From: Muscardinus avellanarius
Lineage: Eukaryota > Chordata > Mammalia > Rodentia > Gliridae
Length of the DNA stretch: 64,000 nt
Reading direction: 5' to 3'
Assembly (NCBI GenBank): GCA_963383645.1
Contig: OY726560.1
Location: forward strand, 154,255,988 to 154,319,987
The notes under the pieces: generated by a model
The model's input: only the letters and a program-made list of their open reading frames with translations
What the model was told of the DNA's origin: nothing
The model's database searches: none
In this document: positions 21,501 through 33,040 of the stretch, in pieces
How the letters are laid out: the number at the start of each line of letters is the position of its first letter
Position numbering within the stretch: the first letter of the stretch is position 1
Program-made: the position numbers and the translations under genes

Positions 21501-22830
21501 TTTGCCCCTAAAAAGTTCATGCCCTAGCAGGGTGTGGTGGCGCACGCTTGTAATCCCAGCATTCGGGAGGCTGAGACCTGGAGGATCGCGGTTCGCGGAC
21601 AGCCTCAGCTACTTAGTGAGGCCCTCTGCAACTCAGTGAGACCCGGTTTCAAAATAAAGAATAAAAAATATGGCAGGGGATGTAGCTCAGATGTGGAATG
21701 CCCCTGGGTTCCATCTCCAGACCCGCAAAAAAAAAAAAAAAAAAAAAAAAAAAGTTCATGCCCATCTCACAAAGAAAAATGTAGTTAGTCCATTTCCAAG
21801 AGTCCCCATAAGCTTAGAAATTCCAGCATTAGATCAAAAACCCAAAGTCCAAAGTCTCCTCTGAGACTCAAAGTAAACTCTTGGCTATGAGACCTTGTAA
21901 AGATAAAAAAAAAACAAGTTATATGTACCCAACATACAATGGCACAGAATAAGCATTTTCATTCATTTTAAAAGGGAGGAATAGGGGCATAGAAAGAAGG
22001 ACTGGGTTCAAAGCCAGACTGATAACAGCCAGGCAAGCATTAAGTCTTGTAGCATTAAGTCGTCAAGCATCCCGGGAACCCGATGGTGAGACAGATGTTA
22101 GCTCGGGCGTGACCGTCCCTGTGGCCTCGCCAGCTGCAGCCCACGTGGCCTCTTTCTTGGGCTGACTAGTCTGCTTGTGGCATGAAACCCTCCTTGGCAG
22201 TCATTCCACGTTCCTGGCCTTTCTTACTTCTAACCATCTCCATTGCAGCTTCGGCTTTACTTGTGGCCCTTTTAGGCGCTGTTTGCAGGGATCTGACCCT
22301 GCTACACACTGACTAGCTTCCCAGGCATTCTTCTGAGATCTCAGTGAAAGACTCCAGGACTCCCGAACTCTAGGGTTCTAAATTCCCCAGAACCAGCACC
22401 ATATGGTGACACCAGATTGAGCCATAGCCCGTCCCCCTTGGAGTGCCTGGGTGGCTGAGCACAGTGGAATAACTCCTGGGAAGCCATTTCCTAGGTAGCC
22501 TGTGTGATCAGGGTGCTACCAAGGTCTTTTCTTAAAGGGACCTCTATCACACAAGTTTCCACTTTTACATACTGAGCCTGCCAAGGGTGGGTCCGCTCAG
22601 CTTTGAAATGCCCTCAAAGGGCTAAACAAGTGATGGGTACATGCACGCCTTTATCATCTTGTGCTCCATTAAGATGTGTGACCATAAGAAATTAAAGAAA
22701 AGAAATGCCCTCCAAATAGCTTCCCTTTTGTCTCTTTCTAAAGTACTTTATTTCTCTTTAATGGTGATAACCTCTTTAGCAACCAAACTTTCCTTGGCAC
22801 CAATTTGCTTCTCTGGCCAAAGTGAGTTTT
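21501..22830 (-). mobile_element. MaLR (THE1/MST/MLT-type) internal region, antisense
   Basis: Order matches antisense MaLR internal sequence: cattttgcccct, then gtccatttccaagagtcccc, then attccagcattagatcaaaaacccaaagtcc, then gtctcctctgagactc, then gaccttgtaaagat, with a cttggcaccaatttgcttc end. It is fragmented, with no usable frame. Right boundary uncertain. Confidence 0.6.
21525..21749 (+). repeat. B1-dID SINE, forward, with clean TSD
   Basis: Full-length SINE with a poly(A) tail of over 20 A. It is flanked by the identical 14-bp duplication aaaagttcatgccc at 21511-21524 and 21750-21763, so it inserted into the antisense MaLR. Confidence 0.97.
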
Positions 22831-22848
22831 AAAAGTCTTTCTCCTCCC

Positions 22849-23063
22849 CAGCATTTGGGAGGCTGAGACTGGAGGATCACGGTTCGCAGACAGACTCACC
22901 TACTTAGTGAGGCCCTCTGCAACTCAGTGAGACTCTGTTTCAAAATAAAGAATAAAACATAGTGCTGGGGGTGCAGCTCAGAGGTAGAATGCCCTGGGTT
23001 CCATCCCCAGGACTGCAAAAAACAAAACAAAACAACAACAAAACAAAACAAAACCAAAACCAA
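22849..23063 (+). repeat. 5'-truncated B1-dID SINE with TSD
   Basis: Begins at agcatttgggaggctgagac and lacks the first 30 or so bases. Ends with the ID half and a CAAAA-rich tail. The 12-bp duplication ctttctcctccc occurs at 22837-22848 and 23064-23075. Confidence 0.95.
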
Positions 23064-23075
23064 CTTTCTCCTCCC

Positions 23076-23907
23076 AATTATCATAGTAAACCTGGTAAAG
23101 GCTTCCAGCAATATCCCTGCCACTGCCTGAATACTGCACTTCCATTATATTTTTTCCACTAGATTAATTAGTCTACTGCCTTTAAATTTGGCAAAGTTGG
23201 TAAAAATGAAATCAGCCTATCTAATCCAGCTTGGCTCAGTTTCCCTCCAAGCTTATCTAATATATGCAGTAAATATTCTGCGTCTGTTATGAGTGAGGCG
23301 TGCGACAGGCCTTGGGGCCCAACAATGAGCGGAGAGACAGATGTGGGTTAAACAAATAACTAAATATGATTTTTCCCCGCATCATAAGGGCAAAGAGAGA
23401 AACTGGGAACTCGGTGATGACGGATCACAAGGACCCAGCGTGGTAGGTGGTGATGTCCAGCAGGCGTCCCCAAGGAAGTGACTTGTGAGATGGAATCTGA
23501 GTGTGAGATGGAGGAGAGTAGAGGAAAACTTTTCAGGCAGAGAGAATGGAATGTGAGGAGACCCTGAGACAGGAAGAATTATGGCACAGTTGAGGAATTA
23601 AGCAAATGATAGCAATTTCTTCCTCTTTATAGGCTGGTCCTTGTAAAACACCTGCCAAAGTTTCATAATAAACTTTTCCTTCCTCATACTTCCTGAACCT
23701 GTCTAATTTGTGCCTCTGGGATGAACTTTACACTGTGGGATACCCATGTCCTCTCTAGATGCTTGGGACAAGCCCCAGTCAGGGAAGGAATAGTGACCAA
23801 TGTCCTCTTTGAACCCTGCATCCCTTTCTGTCTCTGCTCTAGAGCAGTATCATATCCCTAGTGCCCTGGAAATCTCTCCAATGAGCTCTTAGCACCTGTC
23901 CGTTCTC
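23076..23907. other. Unassigned sequence with possible ancient repeat
   Basis: About 23285-23600 has the flavour of an ancient mammalian repeat (caataactaaat..., caggcagagagaatgg, accctgagacagga), but I cannot name it. The remainder is unassigned. Confidence 0.35.

Positions 23908-23975
<68 letters not shown>
23908..23975. repeat. (CTTT)n microsatellite
   Basis: About 17 uninterrupted tetranucleotide units at the A-tail side of the next SINE. Confidence 0.97.
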
Positions 23976-23977
<2 letters not shown>

Positions 23978-24088
23978 TGTGCTACTGGAGATGGAACCCA
24001 GGGGCTTTCTACCTCCGAGCTAAACTCCCAGCTCTATTTTCTATTCTTTATTTTGAAACAGGGTCTCACTGAGTTGCAGAAGAACATT
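23978..24088 (-). repeat. 5'-truncated B1-dID SINE, reverse
   Basis: ID half plus linker and cagggtctcactgagttgcag. The rest of the B1 half is missing. Confidence 0.92.
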
Positions 24089-24144
24089 GGGTTAATATTC
24101 TAGAGCTTCTAAAATAGCATGCCTCTTTTATTTATTTATTTTTT

Positions 24145-24320
24145 GGCACTGAAGATTGAACTCTGGGGCATTCTACCTCTGAGTTACACCCCCAGTACTT
24201 TTTATTTTTTTGTTTTGAAATAGAGGTTTGCTAGGTTCCTAAGGCTGGCTTTGATCCTGCAACCTACCTGTCTCAGTCTCCCAGGTACTGGGATTTCAGG
24301 GTGTGCCACTGCGCCTGGCA
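24145..24320 (-). repeat. B1-dID SINE, reverse
   Basis: ggcactgaagattgaactc through ttcagggtgtgccactgcgcctggca, with a short internal deletion. Confidence 0.93.
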
Positions 24321-25115
24321 ACGTGCCTCTTTTAAAAATGTAAAATACAATCTTCTAACTATATCCAGTTATTTAATTATGTAGCTAGTTAGGCTAGAGT
24401 GGTGAAAATCCCTATCTGGGCAATTACAGTGCACAAAACTTTAATTAATGGCTTTAGAGATCCATTTTCTAAAATGAGAGTTTCTCTGTGAGTGTCATGA
24501 GTGATGGCACCATTCAGTGGAGGGACAGTATGGCTGGATTTTGGCCTTGGTGGTAATCTCTAACCCACTGTCACTGGCTACGCAGAGAGGGGTGCTTTGC
24601 TCCTCGTACCACTCACTGAAAGGCCAGGGACAATCTCAGTGCTGTGGGGACATCTTCTTAGCAAGAGGGAAAGAAATGTCATCCTGCCTGGGTCTTACCT
24701 GCAGGCAGGTGGGGCTGGTTTCCCGTGCCATCCTCTAACAGAGCTTCTGCCCCATCACGTAGAAAGGCCTCTGTGCGTGTATACTGGGTAGGGATGGAAC
24801 AAAACCATCGTTCCCATAAGGTCTCTGCATTTGAAGAGTGCTCATGCATTTGTTTATATCACAGTGGTATTTTTAAGCACCTACTGAAGACCAGGCCCTA
24901 AGTGAGAGTTCTCTCCCCTGGTACCTCCCCACATGAGACCCCATGAGAGCAAGCCCTGTGCAGCTGGCCTGGTATGAAATATGTTTGTATGGTCACCATT
25001 TTTGTTCTGAGTACCATCCAGTCTCAGAGAGTGGTTCCTGGTCCAGAGTTCTCAGATGTTTGAGAAACTGGGGCGGAAAAATGGGATTGGGAGAAAAGGG
25101 AAGGGGTGGGGAGTC

Positions 25116-25117
<2 letters not shown>
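24321..25117. other. Unassigned sequence
   Basis: The first 150 bp is AT-rich and repeat-free. A weak L2/MIR-like piece (tttttaagcacctactgaagaccaggccct) lies at about 24870. No gene. Confidence 0.4.

Positions 25118-25164
<47 letters not shown>
25118..25164. repeat. (TG)n microsatellite
   Basis: Perfect TG array at the A-tail side of the ID element. Confidence 0.97.
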
Positions 25165-25166
<2 letters not shown>

Positions 25167-25234
25167 ACAGGAATCAAATCCAGAGTCTCACACATGCGAG
25201 GCAAGTATAATACCACTAAGCTAATCCCCAGTCC
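25165..25234 (-). repeat. Monomeric ID SINE, reverse
   Basis: On the minus strand it reads ggactggggattagcttag, then tggtattatacttgcctcgc, then atgtgtgagactctggatttgattcc. This is a complete tRNA-Ala-derived ID head with A and B boxes. The gcttgcct...tgag segment absent from the dimeric SINE is retained. It is the only stand-alone ID copy I found. Confidence 0.88.
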
Positions 25235-26354
25235 TAATTTTTGTGTATCTAAATCCCTAGTAGCCAGCTCGTGTTTTCTGGTACCAAAGAATCATGCACT
25301 AATAACAATGCCACTTATGAGAAGATTTGGGGGCTAAAACAACGTGACTTCAGTGTGATCAGAGAGGCTTTCTTTGCCATTCAGATAAAAGTCCAGAAGG
25401 TCTTGCTCTACAGTTTTGGAAAGCACAGTTGCCATGTCCTACCTCGCCCTCCCGAAGTCCAGCTTTTCAAATTAGAACAGCCGTGAGCCCAGACTAGTCA
25501 CATAACAGTGCACCCCATGTCTCTCTCGGGATCTTGTTCTCCTTACAATTGGGCAAAGCTCCAAAGAGGCCAGACCCACTGCAGAGGTGGCACCCAGAGC
25601 TTCGACAGCTGGCCAGTCCGTCAGAGATGAGGGGACAGAGTTGGCTAAAGGTGGAGGGTGGCTCCGTCTTTGTTATAAGGGCCTCAGTTGTGGACTGGGC
25701 CCGTGCCGTCTGGTGCCCTGATCTGTGACGGTGATGATGCTCTCACAGGCCTGGACTCCTGCGGGGGACGCAGTAACATGGGCGCCTCTGCAAACTTTAG
25801 CTCCCTTAAACTCAAGCTTCTACAGGCTCACCTATGACGTTTCCTCTGCTGGAAGCACTTCCCGTTTCCTCTGACCCTAGTCCCCTGTTCTCGGATAATC
25901 TCAGGATCCAGAACATCACTTCTTCCCTCTACCTGTGGCCCCCAGTAGGCGTCATGATTGCTATGGAAAGGGGTTGACAGAGTCTACCCGTGGCGTCTGG
26001 GCAGGGCTGGGGTTAGATGTGTACTGTTGTTCCCTAGGGCCTTCGGGATGCTTGGCTTATGATGGTAACTTCACCTCAGCGAAGGCTGTCAACCCCTTTA
26101 GGAAGCACATAACCTACCAATCTGTTATATGGCACTGAAGCCATTTCCCCCCCTAACAAGAGCAGGGAATTAAGCATGAGTGGGTATATCCCTCCCTCAC
26201 GTAAATGCAGATCCAGTCTTTCTACTGAATATCCTCATCTTTTCTTACTGGTGTGGTAGAGCCTTGACCCCAATGCCAAAGCAACTGGTGACTGGGTTGG
26301 ACACCTGGTCACTGCACTCTGGCATGCAGGAGATGGTGCTTTTGTTTAATAAAC
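25235..26354. other. Unassigned sequence
   Basis: About 1.1 kb with no named repeat or exon-like feature. Confidence 0.4.
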
Positions 26355-26383
26355 CTGATTTTTCACTTTTCCCCCTCATCCCA

Positions 26384-26573
26384 GGGATTGAACTCAGGGG
26401 CATTCTACCTCTGAGCTACACTCCCAGCCCTTTTTGTTTTCTGTTTTGAAACAGGGTCTCATTAAATTGCTGAGGATCCCACTAGGTTGCTAAGGCTAGC
26501 CTTGAACCTGTGACCCTCCTGTCCCAGCTTCCCAAGTCCTGGGACTGCAGGCAGATGCCACCACGCTCAGCTG
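26384..26573 (-). repeat. B1-dID SINE, reverse, with TSD
   Basis: ggattgaactcaggggcattc through gatgccaccacgctcagct. The target duplication ctgattt(t/c)tcactttt lies at 26355-26370 and 26571-26586, with one mismatch. Confidence 0.95.
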
Positions 26574-26586
26574 ATTTCTCACTTTT

Positions 26587-29084
26587 AAACTAGCTGTTTT
26601 GTCACACTGTGGACAAACCCCAGAAAAGCAATAATTGAGTATTGAACCATCTTCTGCAGCGACACAAACAATCTTGGCGGTCCCGGGTCCTGTGCTGTGC
26701 TATGGCCACTTTGATCATCAGTCCTCCTGTCCCATAATGGAGACACCAGTGGCCATATCCAGAGAAGAGCCCAATTGCTTGGGCTAATGGCTGCTGATAC
26801 AGGTGGACTATTGAATCCATGCTACAGTCCACCGTTCTGCATGGAAGCAAACCAACAGATGCCTTGGCATTTTAAGAACAGAATCCCTTCTGCAGCCTGA
26901 TTTGTACAACTTTAAGGTGTTTGGGTCTGGATGGAATAAAGGTGTTGGGATTTCATTAGGGCTTTACTGCAAAATGTCTCCTACTCTGTGAGGCTGGTCT
27001 GGGGGCCCTGGTGTGTCCTATGGTCCCTCTCCTCCCCTCTTCTTTTGCAATCACTGTCCCTCCCCTTTGGTGGCCTTTCTCTTCTAGCAGTCATCTCTGC
27101 ATGCTGTCCCCTCCTGGCCACAGGGGGAAACCCCAGCTCTGCTTCCTGCCCCAGTGAGGACTACTGGCAGGGGACTGCAGGTGTAGGTGCCTCAGGGTCT
27201 GCCAGCGGCTGGTGTGAAGGTGTGGAAGAAAGAGGGAATCTCTCTCTGCTGGGCTGGGTCATCTGGGGCTGCTGGCAGCCATGTTCCCAGCCCGGGAAGG
27301 CAGCTCTCTGTAGAAGGACAGAGGGAGGAGCCAGCACAGGGCAGAGATCCAGGGACAATGAGGAGGGTGGGCTGGTTGGGTGGATGGGGAATGGTCAATG
27401 GAGAGAGGTGGGCAGAGTGGAGAAAGGCTCTCCTTTCCCCAACTCCCACCCACACGCTGGGCTGCAGATTCAGTCCTCAGGGTACACTGCCTCACGCCAG
27501 TGGCCCCAGGATTCCTGTACCCTAAGAAGTTCCCTTTATTTGCAAGGTAGTTTAAGGAAGGTTGTGATCACTTGGGAAGAAAATAGTCGCAACTAGAGTG
27601 AGGAGGGAAATCCCCACACAACAGAAAGTACCTGTTAGTGCAGCAGCATCACGAGGCAGCTTCAGAAGGGACAGGACTGTGCTGCCGAGATTTTAGACCA
27701 GTGGTGCAGGGAAGAGCCAAGCTACATCCAGGCAGCAATCTGCAAAACAAATAACACTCCAGCGGTTTTGTGGGATTTAAAAGATATTTCTTAAGTGTTT
27801 GGTGGTCACAGAAGTGGGGAAGAATGGGTTCAATAGCATTGTCTAGCATGTTTCTTTATCACAGGACTTCTCAGAGCCTTTAGGATGCTAAGGCTCAGTA
27901 TGAGTTCTCAGGAGGGGAATAGAGAAGTCATTTAGAGATGAGAGCCTTGGAAATTTACCAGCTGCACAGTAGTGGTGGTGTTCAAGCCACTACCTTAGTG
28001 GCCGAGACTCAGGCCATTGAGATCACGTGGCGACTGCCTGTCCCATGATCTTCCATCAGCTTCCACCTTCTCTCCTGCCAATTGCTGCAGAAACAGATGT
28101 GCAGGTTGACACAGAGGGTCCTGCTTGCAAGGCCCCACCTCCAAGCAAAGGTGACCAGTGTCTCTGGCAATGACAGGAAAGCATTGCTGGGACAGGCAGA
28201 CATTGAATTCTGAAAGGGGCTGTACCAGAGTCTTCCCACCTGGTTCTAACACAAATCATAGTGGCCCCCAGCAGAGCAGGGCCGAGGTGACGTACGGCCA
28301 CTTCTACAGCGCCCAGTTGGCTAAGTGTCCTCCGCCATGATAGATGTTCATCCGGAAGGTCATTACCATGGGTCTTGGAAATGCCCCCTAATTTTATAAA
28401 TGCTAAATAATGCATGTTGGTGACTAAGAAAAAAAATTCAAGGCCAGCCTGTGTTAATTCACCCAGCCTCTTAGTGTCACTGCTGCGGCTGTTTGGTGAC
28501 ACGGAACGAGCTACGGCGAAGCTGTGGGATGTCTGTGTGTTTTTGCATTTTTGCAAAACTCAGTGGATCTCCCTAGAGAGGTGCATTTATGTTTGACTAG
28601 AGAAACCCCATAGTCCACAGCACAATGGTTTTGTTGCTTTTAATTTGTGGGTCAGTATTCCTTAATTCAATACTGACATGTATGCATGTGCACGTGTGAA
28701 GTTTTTTGGTGCCATCCAATGACTTTTACTTGAATGTTTCTTTGGGATTTCCAGCTATAGAGGCCAGAAAGGTCACTATGGGCGAGGAAGTCCCAGTTTG
28801 GTGGCCCCAGTGCCCTTCTCCAGCTGCTTCAGGAGGGAGTCTGAGTCTGTTGCCTTAAGGCCTAAAAGGGGGAAGAAGATGAGGACAATCGTTGGCTCCA
28901 CCTGGAAGCCAAAGCCTCCAAGGGGCTTAAGCAACTCACGGCTGCACTGGCTCATCTTAGGTGCGAGTGGAGGTTTACTGAAGGCAGTTGGCACCTGGGG
29001 ATATAATGTCAGCAACCACAGCAGGAGCAGCAGCTAAGAACAAATGCCACTTGCTGTGACCCTGAGGCTGCACTGGACACTTGA
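26587..29084. other. Unassigned sequence, repeat-poor
   Basis: 2.5 kb with no B1-dID SINE. The longest frame (26988-27596, 202 codons) overlaps several opposite-strand frames and has no domain. A repeat-free AT-rich part at about 28360-28640 (taattttataaatgctaaataatgcatg, a cgg/cgaa-bearing middle) is a weak regulatory candidate. Confidence 0.4.
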
Positions 29085-29275
29085 CTTTCAGGATGGAGAG
29101 AGCTGGTTCAAATGCCAGCTCTGCACCTGCCTACCAGTGTGTCCCTGGCAAACCAATGAGCCTCAGTTTTTCTTTCTGCAAGTGGAAGCAATAGGATCTT
29201 CCTTGTCAGGTTATTGTCAGATACAGATCCATGTATAAGAGGTTGTTTAAACCATGCACAGCACCCAGCATCAGA
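29085..29275 (+). repeat. MIR SINE
   Basis: Contains gagagctggttcaaatgccagctctgcacc, then cagtgtgtccctggcaaacc, then gagcctcagttt and cttgtcaggttattgtcag. Nearly the whole MIR. Confidence 0.85.
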
Positions 29276-29706
29276 TGGAATGCGTGTGTGCCTGATGGGG
29301 ACCAGAGGCTGGTTCTCAGTGTTGGGTGAAGCTCTGCAACAGGGGCAGTCAAGGCTCAGTCTTGGAATACCTGGACATGGGGCCTGGGTCCAGCATGGGC
29401 CCTGAGCTTAACCTCCAGCACCAGGAGTCAGTTGGTGGGTTTTGTTCATGACATGTCAACCTGATCTCTGTGGTGGGCCAGGCACCATTCTGAGCTCTGG
29501 CACCTGAGACAGAATCAGATGTATGTCCTGGGATGTGTAGATGAGTCCAGGCAAGATCCTTATGTCTTGTCTCAGAAACCTCTTAGACGGTATACCTGGG
29601 GGTCTTTGCATCTTACTGCTTTGTGGGGAACATCATGTCCTCAGGGAGCGAACCTGGAACTGGGTGGCAATTATCTGCATAATTAACATAAAGGGGATGG
29701 TTTACC
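29276..29706. other. Unassigned sequence
   Basis: Nothing recognised. Confidence 0.5.
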
Positions 29707-30010
29707 TCCTTCCTTCCTTCCTTCCTTCCTTCCTTCCTTCCTTCCTACCTTCCTTCCTTCCTTTCTTTCTTTTCTTTCTCTCTTCTTTCTTTCTCTCTTT
29801 TCTCTCTCTCCCTTTCTTCTTTCTTTTTCTCTTTTCTTTCTTTCTTTCTCTCCCTCCCTCCTTTCTTTCTTTCCTTCTTTCTTTTTCTTATTTCTTTCTC
29901 TCCTTTTTTTCTCTCTTTATCTCCCTTTCTTCTTTCCTTCATTCATTCCTTTCCTCTTTCTTTCTTTCATCCTTTCTTCCTTTCTTTCCTTTATTTCTCT
30001 TTCTTGTTGC
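29707..30010. repeat. 300-bp polypyrimidine (C/T) tract
   Basis: Starts as perfect (CTTC)n and degrades into a CTTT/CTCT mixture with almost no purines on this strand. The phenylalanine/leucine/serine frame across it is a repeat artefact. Confidence 0.97.
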
Positions 30011-30079
30011 TCTGAATACTCCAAATCCCTGGAACTGTTCTCTCTGCTCTCAGAGAAAGGAGCACCAGGAGCTCGGCTG

Positions 30080-30840
30080 AGCATCCCTTTGTTAACCAAA
30101 GACCCCAGTTTCAATTCCTTATTAGGGCAATAAACAGAGAGCCGGTGTATCATAGAGGCTGTTGTCCCTCTGCCAGCATTAAATAATTCTACTAGCTGCT
30201 TGATGGGGTACAGCAATTACGATGCATTTTTCATTCAATCAACTGAATCAATTAATTGCTTCACTCACATAGGAGCAACAAAAAACAAATCCCAAAGCCT
30301 TCTTGTTAAACAGTAAGCATACTAGATAGACTGCTTTTAAATCCAACATTTACATGAAATTATCTTCTTATATAATTAACAGCTACCAGTTAATAAACAT
30401 CCCTCCAATAAAAGAGGAGGCGTATAAATGAACAGAACAGAACAGTGCCCTTTAGCATGCTGAAGGCAACCGGAGCAGCAAGGCCCCGCTGGCTTGAGAG
30501 CCCTGCTGAAGATCTTTCTGGAAGAGCTGTTTGCAGAGTCCATGTGGGTATCTGGAGATTAGACAGAGAAAAGAGAACAGAGAAGAAAGCTGTCACTTGA
30601 AAATCTCTTGAATGAAAAACATACTGTTCTTAAGAGATTGATGGGTGTTTGTACCCTTGGAAAGGGCTTCGGATATTAGCAAATATTTTGTACATCCCAA
30701 TAGCAAAAGGTCTAACTTCCCACAAAGAGCAAAGTTTGAGAATGAGGTAGATGCAGAAGCGCTCCCCTAAGCATCCCTTAAATGTCTTTGGCCATGGATA
30801 CCCCACAAATAGCTGCAGCATTTGAAATGAAAGAACACAG
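30080..30840. promoter_or_regulatory. Candidate conserved non-coding block H
   Basis: Repeat-free and AT-rich. The perfect palindrome caattaattg is at 30249-30258 within a run of ATCAA/AATCA motifs (30230-30262), followed by tataattaacagctaccagttaataaac. No splice-bounded frame. Confidence 0.42.
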
Positions 30841-30849
30841 AGCTCCTGG

Positions 30850-30920
30850 GGATTTTTTTTTTTACTTTTTCTTTTTCTTTTTTCTTTTCTTTTTCTTTTT
30901 TTTCTTTTTTTTTTTTTTGC
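30850..30920. repeat. T-rich (CTTTT)n tract
   Basis: Poly(T) interrupted by single C residues. Confidence 0.93.
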
Positions 30921-32147
30921 AAACAAACACGTAAAAGGAGCCCTGCCACTGCAGCTCTGGGTAAGATTTTACCCAAGGGGATTCTACAAAGTGGGAGCTA
31001 AACCATTCCACCTCTAGAATGCAATATTTATATACCTTCATCAGGGCGGCTCATGACCCTTCTTTTCTGTAGTAATGAGAAAAAAGAATATATATATATA
31101 TATATGAAAAAAATTTAAGGAAAATCTGCTAGTAAAGAGGGGGAATTCTCCTCAAAGGCCAAAATGAAATCCAAGATAGGGGGGGACACCCCATTTGGGT
31201 ATTTCAAAGGGGTGATTTCTCTGCTGCCAACAGAACATGGGAGAATATTCTATTTACTTGGTGAGGAAATGGTTTTGTGTCAGGTTAAGATGATTTGTGT
31301 GAGGTTCTGGTGTATTACACCCCGGTCCCTCATCTTACCCCAATAATTCAAGGGCTGTATTCGTAATGGCAGGGACTCCTGGAGACTCCGAGGGGGTGAG
31401 ACCATCTGAATCACAGGAGGAGCTAGAGGGGTCCTGCCAGCCCTGGAGGAGGAGGAACACCCCTGTCACCAGCGACAGGGGACATCACAGGGACACAGAG
31501 ACTTCCAGATGACCCTCCTCCTGCACCCCGGATTCAAATAGAGGACTGTTTTCCAGTGCAGCTCAGGGAGACTTTAAGTAAGGAATGCCTCCCAAGTGAG
31601 TCTTTCCCTTTGCTGAAACAACAACAACAACAAAAAAAAAAAATCCAACCCACCTACGATGGAGAGGTGGTCTCCAATGTGGAAGGGAGCCAAAGACCTG
31701 AGATGGAAAGGCTCCTCTCTTTCATAGTATGATCAAACAAGATAATGGAAGGCAAAGTGCTCAGGGAACCATCGGGGCCACCACAATGTAAGATAATTAG
31801 CGTCATCATTTTCTATTTGCAACACAAACCCAATTTGCTTTCCTGGTGCTGCATAGGTGAGGCTCCAGAGAAGGTGTGAAAATAGCAGCGGCCCTCCCAG
31901 CCTGGCAGTCCCTTTGTTTGCCTGGAACCAGCCCTGGCTGGGGCTGGTCCTCCTGCGCTTCTCGCTTCTCGCAGGCTTTCTCTGCAGCTGTGCGTTTTCT
32001 CCTGATGCTCCCTCTTGGCTCCTCCAGTCTCCAGATGGAGGCCATTGGTCCCACAGGGAAGGTGGAGGTGTGCAGGGCAGGGGGCTGAGCTTTGCACACC
32101 ACTGTCCCCCGCTGTCCTCACAATAGTCTCACAAGGGCAGCTACAAG
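30921..32147. other. Unassigned sequence
   Basis: A TA run at about 31090-31105 and a CAA/poly(A) run at about 31618-31643. The rest is unassigned with no gene. Confidence 0.4.
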
Positions 32148-32152
32148 GTTTT

Positions 32153-32237
<85 letters not shown>
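32148..32237. repeat. Compound (ATTT)n-(TG)n microsatellite
   Basis: ATTT at 32148-32190, then TG to 32237, at the A-tail side of the adjacent SINE. Confidence 0.97.
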
Positions 32238-32238
<1 letters not shown>

Positions 32239-32409
32239 TGGTACTGGGGCTATGCTTCCAGACCTATTTTATATTTTAGTTGGAAACAGGGTCTCACTAA
32301 GTTGTTGAAAGCCTCACTAAGTAGCTGAGGCTGGCTTCAAACCTGCATGATCCTCCAGTCTCAGCCTCCAAAGTGCTGGGATTACAAGTGTGAGTCACCA
32401 TGCCCGGCT
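32238..32409 (-). repeat. B1-dID SINE, reverse, with short ID half
   Basis: The ID half is reduced to ggtactggggctatgcttccagacc. The linker carries ttggaaacaggg, as in subfamily b. The B1 half is complete to atgcccggct. Confidence 0.92.
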
Positions 32410-32694
32410 CAGTTGCAGAGTTTTACAGGGGAAGATAGAGAGAGAGTTCTAGGGTGGTAAGGCTCTCTTGCTCCATCTGGGTGCTGAGTCCGTCCGATTT
32501 ATCTTGGGAAATGCCCTTCACTGAAGGTGTCAATAAACTCTTTATCAGTCGATAAACTTTTTGTCGCTCCTCCCTGGATGTGCACGGTCCATAAAAACCC
32601 CATTATGTTATGTGCATATACAACTATGTATCAGTGCATCCCACTGTTAGGTATAATAATAATGCATCAAAATATTTTTTTGTATGTGTGTGTG

Positions 32695-33040
32695 TGGTAC
32701 TGAGGACTGAACCCAAGGCATTCTACCTCTGAGCTACACCTCCAACCCATTTTATTTTACTTTTCCACTATGCTGACATCCCAGGACAGTTACTGCAGGG
32801 TTAGCATGAACCCAGACCAAATGCCAACCAGCTGCAGTTCTCCTTGCTGTTCAACACTTGCCTAGGTATAAGGCAACGCAGGCAGCTGCCTACAGCTGGG
32901 AATTATTTTTTATTTTGAGACAGGGTCTTGCTTAGTTGCCGGGGCCTCACTAAGTTGCTGAGGCTGCCCTTGAACTTGACCCTCCTGTCTCAGCCTTCCG
33001 AGTACTGGGATTGCAGGTCTGTGCTACCATGCCTGACTGC
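32695..33040 (-). repeat. B1-dID SINE, reverse, split by foreign DNA
   Basis: The ID half is at 32695-32765 (gtggtactgaggactgaaccc...ccaaccc) and the B1 half at 32903-33040 (ttattttgagacagggtcttg...gctaccatgcctgac). They are separated by about 137 bp of unrelated sequence. Confidence 0.9.
32766..32902. other. 137-bp insertion of unknown origin within a SINE
   Basis: Begins near ccactatgctgacatccc and ends near gctgcctacagctggg. It is unlike the SINE or any family I know. A TTATTTT-type sequence flanks both sides, so a target duplication is possible but the A/T linker makes it unprovable. Confidence 0.6.

Noticed and set aside
25165..25234. tRNA gene
   Set aside because: It has A- and B-box-like sequences but is an ID SINE. 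The tRNA cloverleaf is degraded and a simple-repeat tail is attached.
26988..27596. 202-codon open frame on the plus strand
   Set aside because: Overlaps several open frames on the other strand in GC-rich DNA, is Gly/Ser/Leu rich with no domain, and has no splice or promoter context.
28056..28556. 166-codon minus-strand frame
   Set aside because: No domain, no exon boundaries, and overlapping frames on both strands.
29541..30080. 179-codon Phe/Leu/Ser-rich frame
   Set aside because: Translation of the polypyrimidine tract.
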